Below, in pieces: positions 1 to 4,290 of a DNA stretch of 5,441 nucleotides (its first letter is position 1; the number at the start of each line of letters is the position of its first letter). The stretch is from Methylococcaceae bacterium. Lineage in GTDB: Bacteria; Pseudomonadota; Gammaproteobacteria; Methylococcales; Methylococcaceae. Location: positions 1 to 5,441 of the forward strand of contig VEPB01000125.1 in assembly GCA_012026715.1 (NCBI GenBank), given 5' to 3'. A program made the translations under genes and the position numbers. Below the pieces are notes generated by a model. It did not search any database, was not told the DNA's origin, and saw nothing but the letters and a program-made list of their open reading frames with translations.

Positions 1-1095
1 AGCCCAGCCTTCAGACTGGCCTCGATGAACATGTCGAGATCTCCGTCCAGCACCGGCTGGGGATTGCGGGTTTCCACCTCGGTGCGCAGATCCTTGATGC
101 GGGAATCGTCCAGCACATAGGAGCGGATCTGGCTGCCCCAGCCGATGTCGGACTTGGTGTCTTCCAACGCCTGCTGGGCCGCGTTGCGCTTGAGCATCTC
201 CAGCTCGTACAGCTTGGATTTCAGCTGCTTCATCGCGGTATCCCGGTTCTTGTGCTGGGAGCGGTCGCTCTGGCACTGCACCACGGTGTTGGTCGGGATA
301 TGGGTGATGCGCACCGCCGACTCGGTCCGGTTGACGTGCTGGCCGCCGGCGCCGCTGGCGCGGTAGACGTCGACCCGCAAGTCCGCGGGATTGATCTCGA
401 TGTTGACGTCGTCGTCCACTTCAGGCGAGACGAACACCGAGGAAAACGAGGTGTGGCGCCGGTTGCCGGAATCAAAGGGGGATTTGCGCACCAGCCGGTG
501 CACCCCGGTCTCGGTACGCAGCCAGCCGAAGGCGTAATCGCCGTCGAACTTGACGGTGGCGCTCTTGATGCCGGCGACTTCACCGGGGGAGGCTTCCATC
601 AGCTCCACCTTGAAGCCGCGCCGCTCGCCCCAGCGCAAGTACATGCGCAGCAACATCTCGGCCCAGTCCTGGGCCTCGGTGCCACCGGAACCGGCCTGAA
701 TGTCGAGGAAGGCGTTGTTGGGGTCCATCTCACCGGAAAACATGCGGCGGAACTCCAGGGCGGCGATGTCCTTCTCGAAGTTGTCCAGGTCGGCAGCGAC
801 GGTTTCCACGGTGGCCTCGTCGTCTTCCTCCACCGCCATCGCCAACAGCTCTTCGGCGGCGCCGACGCCCCGGTCCATGCGGACCAGGGTGTTGACCACC
901 TGTTCCAGCTGGCCGCGCTCCTTGCCCAGGGCCTGGGCGCGCTCCGGTTTGTCCCAGATCTTGGGGTCTTCCAGTTCGCGCAGGACTTCGGTCAGACGCT
1001 CCTGTTTGGTTTCGAAGTCAAAGATACCCCCTAAGGCTCTCGCTGCGAGCCTTCAAGTCTTTGATCTGGTTGTAGAGGGGATTGAGCTCTCGCAT
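1..1095 (-). CDS. prfB: Peptide chain release factor 2 (RF2), programmed +1 frameshift; lacks only its extreme 3' end
   Basis: RF2 enters the ribosomal A site at UGA and UAA stop codons and triggers release of the finished protein. The start is ATG at 1095-1093. Twenty-five codons (MRELNPLYNQ... to RGYL) run into an in-frame TGA at 1020-1018. After a +1 shift the frame reads DFETKQERL and stays open to the window edge. Seen in the product: the SPF stop-codon-recognition tripeptide (RKSPFDS), the GGQ peptidyl-hydrolysis motif (ASGAGGQHVN), and the family C-terminus WGSQIRSYVLDDSRIKDLRTE...SLKAGL. Length is 25 + 339 codons plus a partial Leu, about 365 residues, matching E. coli RF2, so only the last base of that codon and the stop are missing. 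The residue just before SGAGGQ (E. coli position 246) is Ala, the common form, not the Thr of E. coli K-12. lysS often follows prfB, but nothing downstream is visible. Confidence 0.97.
1017..1032 (-). promoter_or_regulatory. prfB: Programmed +1 ribosomal frameshift site of prfB
   Basis: On the minus strand the sequence is AGGGGGTATCTTTGAC. This is the canonical arrangement: a Shine-Dalgarno-like AGGGGG, a 3-nt spacer TAT, the slippery codon CTT and the in-frame stop TGA followed by C. Known behaviour of the family: when RF2 is scarce, UGA is decoded slowly, the P-site tRNA slips from CUU to UUU, and translation resumes at GAC, so RF2 controls its own synthesis. The zero frame has 25 sense codons before TGA, and the +1 frame encodes the rest of the protein. 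The site is seen directly; autoregulation is inferred from the family. Confidence 0.97.
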
Positions 1096-1128
1096 AGCCT
1101 TTTGTTTTGCCTGCTAAAAAAGCCAAGC

Positions 1129-1157
1129 ATGTTACACCAGATGAGGTCTTGCGGAAA
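1129..1157 (-). promoter_or_regulatory. Candidate sigma-70-type promoter for prfB
   Basis: Read on the minus strand, a TTTCCG hexamer (1157-1152) is followed by 17 nt and then TAACAT (1134-1129). The -10 matches TATAAT at 4 of 6 positions; the -35 is weak (3 of 6). Transcription would start near 1122, giving a 5' leader of about 27 nt. The prfB ATG is preceded by only a weak AAAAGG ribosome-binding sequence. Spacing is right but the match is modest. Confidence 0.35.
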
Positions 1158-1163
1158 TGTTGT

Positions 1164-1184
1164 CGGGAAACGCGCCGTTTCCCG
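1164..1184. repeat. Perfect hairpin, 9-bp arms, 3-nt loop, in the divergent spacer
   Basis: CGGGAAACG (1164-1172) and its exact complement CGTTTCCCG (1176-1184) are separated by CGC. The element lies just upstream of the candidate prfB -35 and some 87 bp before the mutarotase start, so it could be an operator serving either divergent gene or a leader stem-loop. It has no adjoining T-run and so is not an intrinsic terminator. Confidence 0.6.
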
Positions 1185-1215
1185 CTCGCCGGCCACCTGC
1201 TATCCTCGCCGGCCA
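1185..1215. repeat. 11-bp direct repeat CTCGCCGGCCA, 20 bp apart
   Basis: CTCGCCGGCCA occurs at 1185-1195 and again at 1205-1215, a 20-bp period or about two helical turns. The spacing would put two bound proteins on the same face of the DNA. A TATCCT hexamer (1201-1206) between them is a possible but weak -10 for the mutarotase gene, with no convincing -35. In GC-rich DNA a repeat built on GCCGGC can arise by chance, so function is unproven. Confidence 0.4.
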
Positions 1216-1260
1216 AATCCGGCCGATCCCAGCGGCCCGCGGACCCCACCGCCACAACCC

Positions 1261-1264
1261 GGAG
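1261..1264 (+). promoter_or_regulatory. Ribosome-binding site fixing the mutarotase start
   Basis: GGAG lies 6 nt before ATG 1271. The reading frame is open back to an ATG at 1157, but that upstream part has no family similarity and no comparable ribosome-binding sequence. The ATG at 1271 also gives an N-terminus that lines up with E. coli YeaD. Confidence 0.75.
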
Positions 1265-1270
1265 CTCAGC

Positions 1271-2182
1271 ATGCACCGCATCCACCTCGATTCCCTCAAT
1301 AGCCGTTTCGGCCGCCCCGGCCAATTGGCGTTCAAGACCGAACCCGGCAGCGTGGCGGTGGCCGAGATCGACAATGAATTGGGTTCGGCCCGCATCGCCC
1401 TGCAAGGAGCGCAGTTGCTGACCTGGACCCCGCGCGGGGAAAAGCCGGTGGTCTGGCTGTCACCCCACGGCAAGCTGGTCCCGGGTAAATCGGCGCGGGG
1501 CGGCGTGCCAGTCTGCTGGCCCTGGTTCGGTCCACACCCTGCAGGCGGCGATTTCCCCAGTCACGGTTTTGCACGCACCGCCCCCTGGGAAGTGCTGGAT
1601 ACCGAATTCCATCCCGATGGCAGCACGGAACTGACCTTTAGCCTGCTGCGCAGCGATACCGACTCTGCCCTGTGGCCCCATTCGACGCCACTGACACTGC
1701 GAGTCCGTATTGGCAGCTGCCTCTCCATGGAACTGCGCACCCGCAACATCGGTGCGGCACCGGCCACCATCGGCCAGGCCCTCCACACCTATTTCGAGAT
1801 CAGCGACATCCGCCAGGCGCGGGTGCTGGGGCTGGAGGACTGCGAGTACCTGGACAAAGTGGGCGGAGGACGCAAACACCAGGACGGGCCCGTCAACTTT
1901 TCCGGCGAGACCGACCGGATCTATTTGGACACCACGGCCGAATGCATCATCGAAGACCCCGGCTACGCCCGCCGCATCCATGTGACCAAGCGCGGCAGCC
2001 GCTCCACGGTCGTGTGGAACCCCTGGATCGAGAAGGCCGCCAAGCTGGGCGATCTGGGCGAGGACGGCTATCTGCGCATGCTCTGCGTGGAAAGCACCAA
2101 CGCCGCCGACGATCTGGTCACCCTACCGCCGGGACAGGAGCACGTGCTGGCCGTCGAATACCGGCTAAGCACGCTGCCCTGA
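1271..2182 (+). CDS. D-hexose-6-phosphate mutarotase (YeaD-type, aldose 1-epimerase superfamily)
   Basis: This 303-residue cytosolic protein should interconvert alpha and beta anomers of glucose-6-phosphate and related hexose phosphates, supplying the beta anomer used by glucose-6-phosphate dehydrogenase. Family features seen: the substrate-pocket block SARGGVPVCWPWFGP (74-88), SHGFAR (97-102), QALHTYFEISDI with the likely catalytic His172, VVWNPW (247-252), and LCVES with the likely catalytic Glu274, matching the His/Glu pair of yeast YMR099c. Length is close to the 294 residues of E. coli YeaD. There is no signal peptide or membrane segment, which separates it from secreted galactose mutarotases. 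It is followed after 55 bp by gnd on the same strand, which fits a role in sugar-phosphate flux. The precise substrate range cannot be told from the sequence. Confidence 0.9.
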   Translation: MHRIHLDSLNSRFGRPGQLAFKTEPGSVAVAEIDNELGSARIALQGAQLLTWTPRGEKPVVWLSPHGKLVPGKSARGGVPVCWPWFGPHPAGGDFPSHGFARTAPWEVLDTEFHPDGSTELTFSLLRSDTDSALWPHSTPLTLRVRIGSCLSMELRTRNIGAAPATIGQALHTYFEISDIRQARVLGLEDCEYLDKVGGGRKHQDGPVNFSGETDRIYLDTTAECIIEDPGYARRIHVTKRGSRSTVVWNPWIEKAAKLGDLGEDGYLRMLCVESTNAADDLVTLPPGQEHVLAVEYRLSTLP

Positions 2183-2226
2183 AGCCGCGCTTGGCTCTAT
2201 ACTCGTCTCTCGTCCCCTTTCCCCGC

Positions 2227-2231
2227 AGGAG
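2227..2231 (+). promoter_or_regulatory. Ribosome-binding site of gnd
   Basis: AGGAG sits 6 nt before the ATG at 2238, an ideal spacing, and fixes the start at the residue expected for the N-terminal Rossmann strand. A TATACT hexamer at 2198-2203 in the short gap could be a -10 element, but no good -35 stands 16-18 nt before it. I therefore favour co-transcription from upstream of the mutarotase gene. Confidence 0.8.
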
Positions 2232-2237
2232 CCCGCT

Positions 2238-3743
2238 ATGAGTAACGCCGACATCGGCCTGATCGGACTGGCCGTCATGGGCCAGAACCTGGCATTGAAC
2301 ATCGCCGACCACGGCTACACCATCGCCGTATATAACCGCCACCACGAGAAGACCGACGACTTCATCGCCCTTTGCCGACAGCGGGAACCGTCCCACGAAC
2401 GGGTCCAGGGCCATGCCGACCTGGCCGGTTTCGTCCGCGCCATCAAGCGGCCCCGCAAGATCGTGCTGCTGGTGAAAGCGGGGCAGCCCACCGATATCAC
2501 CATCAACAATCTGGTCCCCTACCTGGAAGCCGGCGACATCGTCATCGACGGCGGCAACGCTCACTGGCTGGACACCATAAGGCGCGAGAAGGAACTGACC
2601 GCCAAAGGGTTCCACTTCATTGGCTCCGGTGTTTCCGGCGGCGAAACCGGCGCCCGCTTCGGACCCTCCCTGATGCCCGGCGGCAGCCGGGAAGCCTGGG
2701 CCAGCCTGGAGCCGATCTGGCGCGACATCGCCGCCAAGGTCGACGCGGACACCGGCGTCCCCCTGCCGGGTGCCGAGCCCGGCAAGCCAGTGTCGGGCGG
2801 TGTTCCCTGCACCGCCTACGTCGGCGCCGACGGTTCCGGCCATTATGTGAAGATGGTCCACAACGGCATCGAATACATCGACATGCAGCTGATCTGCGAG
2901 GCCTACTGGCTGCTCAAGCAGTTGCTGGATTGGGACGCGGACGCCATCGGCGAGGTGTTCCGGGAATGGAATACCGGCGAACTGTCCAGCTATCTGATCG
3001 AGATCACCGGTGACATCCTCGGCCAGCGCGATCCCTCCGGCCAAGGCTTTCTGGTCGACCACGTGCTCGATACCGCGGGCCAGAAGGGCACCGGGCTTTG
3101 GACCGCCTCGTCAGCCCTGGAACAGGGAGTTCCCGCCAATGCCATTGCCGAGGCGGTGTTTGCCCGCTCCCTGTCGGCGCTGAAAGACGAGCGGCTTGCC
3201 GCGTCTGCCCTGCTGCAAGGCCCGGAGGCGGCGTCCGGCCACGATCCGGCCGAGTTGATCCCGGCCATCCGCGACGCCCTGTACTGCTCGAAAATCTGCG
3301 CCTATGCCCAGGGGTTCCAACTGCTGGCGGAAGCCCAGAAAACCTATGGCTGGACTCTGGACTTTGGAACCCTCGCCCAAATCTGGCGCGGCGGCTGCAT
3401 CATCCGCGCCCGCTTCCTGCAGAAGATCACCGACGCCTACCAGGCCGATCCGAACTTGAAGAACCTGATGCTCGATCCCTACTTCCGATCTTCCCTTCAC
3501 GACGGCCAGGCCCACTGGCGCGAAGTGGTTGCGTTGGCCGTGCGAAACGGAATTCCCACCCCGGCCTTCGGTTCGGCCCTGGCCTACTACGACGGCTACC
3601 GCAGTGGCAGCCTGCCAGCCAATCTGCTACAAGCCCAGCGCGACTACTTCGGCGCCCACACCTACGAGCGGATCGATCAGCCCCGGGGGAAATTTTTCCA
3701 CCTGGACTGGCCAGCCGCCGATCGCCCCGAACTGCCGCAATAA
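2238..3743 (+). CDS. gnd: 6-phosphogluconate dehydrogenase, decarboxylating (NADP-type)
   Basis: Oxidatively decarboxylates 6-phosphogluconate to ribulose-5-phosphate and CO2 with reduction of NADP+, the third step of the oxidative pentose phosphate pathway, in the cytosol. Seen: Rossmann motif GLIGLAVMGQNLALN (7-21); N33-R34 after strand 2, typical of NADP rather than NAD preference; GSGVSGG (129-135); HYVKMVHNGIEY with catalytic Lys205 and Glu212 (sheep Lys183/Glu190 equivalents); the family signature VLDTAGQKGTGLW (276-288); and the C-terminal substrate-binding RDYFGAHTY with Arg468 and His474. At 501 residues it is longer than E. coli Gnd (468). Most of the excess is a roughly 17-residue insertion near 168-190, just before VPCTAYVG, plus a longer N-terminal domain and tail. 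The usual Tyr-Gly-Asp after the catalytic Glu is Tyr-Ile-Asp here (213-215). It follows the mutarotase by 55 bp, probably in one transcript. Confidence 0.96.
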   Translation: MSNADIGLIGLAVMGQNLALNIADHGYTIAVYNRHHEKTDDFIALCRQREPSHERVQGHADLAGFVRAIKRPRKIVLLVKAGQPTDITINNLVPYLEAGDIVIDGGNAHWLDTIRREKELTAKGFHFIGSGVSGGETGARFGPSLMPGGSREAWASLEPIWRDIAAKVDADTGVPLPGAEPGKPVSGGVPCTAYVGADGSGHYVKMVHNGIEYIDMQLICEAYWLLKQLLDWDADAIGEVFREWNTGELSSYLIEITGDILGQRDPSGQGFLVDHVLDTAGQKGTGLWTASSALEQGVPANAIAEAVFARSLSALKDERLAASALLQGPEAASGHDPAELIPAIRDALYCSKICAYAQGFQLLAEAQKTYGWTLDFGTLAQIWRGGCIIRARFLQKITDAYQADPNLKNLMLDPYFRSSLHDGQAHWREVVALAVRNGIPTPAFGSALAYYDGYRSGSLPANLLQAQRDYFGAHTYERIDQPRGKFFHLDWPAADRPELPQ

Positions 3744-3771
3744 GCGGTCTGGCTGGCAGTGCCCTTTCGAC

Positions 3772-3797
3772 CGGCCGGTTGCCCGGGCAACCGGCCG
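3772..3797. repeat. Perfect 26-bp palindrome 28 bp after gnd
   Basis: The half CGGCCGGTTGCCC (3772-3784) is followed directly by its exact reverse complement (3785-3797). As RNA it would fold into an 11-bp, very GC-rich stem with a CCGG loop. It follows the gnd stop closely, so it may end the transcript or protect its 3' end, but no T-run follows on either strand, so it is not a standard intrinsic terminator. As DNA it could be a protein-binding or cruciform site. A further CCGGTTGCC copy lies at 3876-3884 inside the next inverted repeat. Confidence 0.7.
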
Positions 3798-3862
3798 CTA
3801 CGGCTACGGGTGTCGACGCCAGCAATCTGGTCACCAAGTCGGACGATATTCCCGATCGATTT

Positions 3863-3906
3863 CGGCGGGAGCATCCCGGTTGCCATCGAGTCAGGCGCTC
3901 CCGCCG
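3863..3906. repeat. Inverted repeat, 10-bp perfect arms, 24-nt loop
   Basis: CGGCGGGAGC (3863-3872) is exactly complementary to GCTCCCGCCG (3897-3906). The loop contains CCGGTTGCC, which also occurs in the 26-bp palindrome upstream. The two structures may act together as a transcription barrier between convergent genes. No T-run follows, so rho-independent termination is not supported. Confidence 0.5.
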
Positions 3907-4010
3907 CTCCTGTCGCCGGCCGACCACCCGGAACGCATCAGGGCCGACATTGGTACCGACGGTTCCATCGGGGCGCCCTTGGAAACCCGCTGCCGCCGAT
4001 CAGTAGACAC

Positions 4011-4019
4011 TTATCCACC
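4011..4019 (+). other. DnaA-box-like 9-mer, one mismatch
   Basis: TTATCCACC differs from the consensus TTATCCACA only at its last base. It lies about 100 bp to the left of the IHF match and about 190 bp from the main box cluster, in the same orientation as the perfect box. A lone 8-of-9 match can occur by chance; its weight comes from the cluster nearby. Confidence 0.4.
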
Positions 4020-4037
4020 TCCGATTGCGATGGGATT

Positions 4038-4051
4038 TTTTCGGCCGAAAA
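4038..4051. repeat. 14-bp perfect palindrome TTTTCGGCCGAAAA
   Basis: The sequence reads the same on both strands across 4038-4051 and sits at the border where the GC-rich left part gives way to A/T-rich DNA. It could be a dimeric-regulator site. As RNA the stem would have little room for a loop, so a terminator role is unlikely. Confidence 0.5.
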
Positions 4052-4054
4052 TCG

Positions 4055-4070
4055 TGTCAAGGGCTTGACA
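4055..4070. repeat. Inverted repeat TGTCAA-N4-TTGACA
   Basis: TGTCAA (4055-4060) and TTGACA (4065-4070) are exact complements around GGGC. The right arm equals a consensus -35 hexamer on the plus strand, yet no good -10 stands 16-18 nt after it. On the minus strand the weak stem is followed after two bases by a TTTT, a poor terminator at best. A dimeric protein site is the more natural reading. Confidence 0.45.
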
Positions 4071-4084
4071 TATCCTCGGCTTTG

Positions 4085-4114
4085 TTGTGAAAACTCGTGA
4101 CGTCAATTTATAAA
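4085..4114 (+). promoter_or_regulatory. Weak candidate plus-strand promoter in the A/T-rich core
   Basis: TTGTGA (4085-4090) and TATAAA (4109-4114) are 18 nt apart, matching 4 of 6 and 5 of 6 consensus bases. Transcription would run through the IHF match and the DnaA-box cluster towards the 3' end of recQ, antisense to it, where there is no gene on this strand. A/T-rich DNA gives such matches easily. Confidence 0.25.
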
Positions 4115-4139
4115 TCAAGGTGTTATAAACTGATCGTAA
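4101..4139. other. A/T-rich core with two TTATAAA repeats (possible unwinding element)
   Basis: Of the 40 bases at 4101-4140, 29 are A or T, in a window that is otherwise strongly GC-rich. TTATAAA occurs at 4108-4114 and 4123-4129, exactly 15 bp apart, and the first lies within a 10-bp palindrome ATTTATAAAT (4106-4115). A low-melting stretch with short repeats beside DnaA boxes is what a duplex-unwinding element looks like. The composition is seen; the role is inferred. Confidence 0.45.
4113..4125 (+). promoter_or_regulatory. Perfect match to the IHF consensus
   Basis: AATCAAGGTGTTA fits WATCAANNNNTTR at every fixed position. It is embedded in the A/T-rich core, and IHF sites prefer such flanks. 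It stands about 74 bp from the left edge of the DnaA-box cluster. IHF bends DNA sharply and is a required partner at E. coli oriC, datA and DARS2, so its position here is meaningful. Binding is inferred from the match only. Confidence 0.5.
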
Positions 4140-4149
4140 ACCCTGTCCA
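4122..4149 (-). promoter_or_regulatory. Candidate minus-strand promoter in the convergent gap
   Basis: On the minus strand TGGACA (4149-4144) and TATAAC (4127-4122) are separated by 16 nt; each matches the sigma-70 consensus at 5 of 6 positions. Transcription would begin near 4115 and run towards the 3' end of gnd. No gene with a start signal follows, so it would make a non-coding or antisense transcript. It overlaps the IHF match, so IHF binding would be expected to affect it. Confidence 0.35.
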
Positions 4150-4172
4150 AATTGTGACCAATCCAAGACAGG
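4142..4172. repeat. Nested inverted repeat between the IHF match and the DnaA boxes
   Basis: The outer arms CCTGTC (4142-4147) and GACAGG (4167-4172) enclose an inner pair ATTG (4151-4154) / CAAT (4159-4162). The arms are short, and the structure is weak as a hairpin, but the nesting could mark a dimer-binding site. Confidence 0.3.
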
Positions 4173-4198
4173 ACTAAAGCAGTCACCCACTTAGCGCC

Positions 4199-4245
4199 CA
4201 TTCCACAAAGTTATCCACAATGTTTTCCACGCCATCTGTGGAGAA
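4199..4245. other. DnaA-box cluster: three tandem 12-bp units plus one inverted box
   Basis: Three 12-bp units run head to tail: CATTCCACAAAG (4199-4210), TTATCCACAATG (4211-4222) and TTTTCCACGCCA (4223-4234). The middle one starts with a perfect DnaA box, TTATCCACA. The third starts with TTTTCCACG (7 of 9) and the first with a degenerate 6 of 9. An inverted box follows at 4237-4245 (minus strand TTCTCCACA, 8 of 9). Close, same-direction strong and weak boxes at fixed spacing are known to favour cooperative DnaA loading at origins. With the IHF match and A/T-rich core, this suggests a replication origin or a datA/DARS-like DnaA-control locus. Confidence 0.6.
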
Positions 4246-4290
4246 CAGAAAAACCTTGGGGGACTACACAATCAGGGATTTCTTTGACTT

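Larger units (their letters stand above)
3744..4290. other. 547-bp convergent intergenic region with no recognisable gene
   Basis: gnd ends at its left and recQ ends at its right, so neither gene needs a promoter here. The left part (3744-4010) is GC-rich like the genes and holds two strong inverted repeats but no reading frame I recognise. Several frames are open across it, as expected at this GC content, but none starts with a good ribosome-binding site or shows a known motif. The right part (about 4011-4290) changes sharply to A/T-richer DNA and carries DnaA-like boxes, an IHF match and palindromes, listed separately. Confidence 0.75.

Noticed and set aside
252..1034. 260-codon open frame on the plus strand across prfB
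   Set aside because: It lies antisense to a well-supported RF2 gene, has low-complexity Gly/Val/His-rich content, and no ribosome-binding site or family motif. It is a shadow of GC-rich codon use.
1157..1270. ATG at 1157 as the mutarotase start
   Set aside because: It would add 38 Pro/Arg-rich residues lacking homology to the family and covers the hairpin and repeats; the ATG at 1271 has GGAG at good spacing.
2118..3062. 314-codon open frame on the minus strand across gnd
   Set aside because: It is antisense to gnd, whose motifs are clear, and shows no recognisable domain; a composition effect.
3677..3886. 69-codon minus-strand frame after the convergent junction
   Set aside because: Part of it reads plausibly as protein, but it has no ribosome-binding site, overlaps the gnd end and the 26-bp palindrome, and matches nothing I know.
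3098..4006. Open frames that begin inside gnd and run into the gap (also 3529-4068 and 3759-4100)
   Set aside because: They are Arg/Pro/Ser-rich translations in wrong frames of gnd continuing by chance into the gap. No start signal or protein family is seen.
4065..4093. Consensus -35 TTGACA as part of a plus-strand promoter
   Set aside because: The hexamer 17 nt downstream is TGAAAA, only 3 of 6; the TTGACA is better explained as one arm of an inverted repeat.
4098..4105. TGACGTCA palindrome
   Set aside because: It is only 8 bp. Its likeness to the eukaryotic CRE site has no meaning in a bacterium, and no partner site is seen.
4236..4255. TCTGT/ACAGA stem followed by AAAAA as a terminator
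   Set aside because: On the plus strand the stem is followed by A, not T, and on the minus strand the T-run comes before the stem. The sequence fits an inverted DnaA-like box better.
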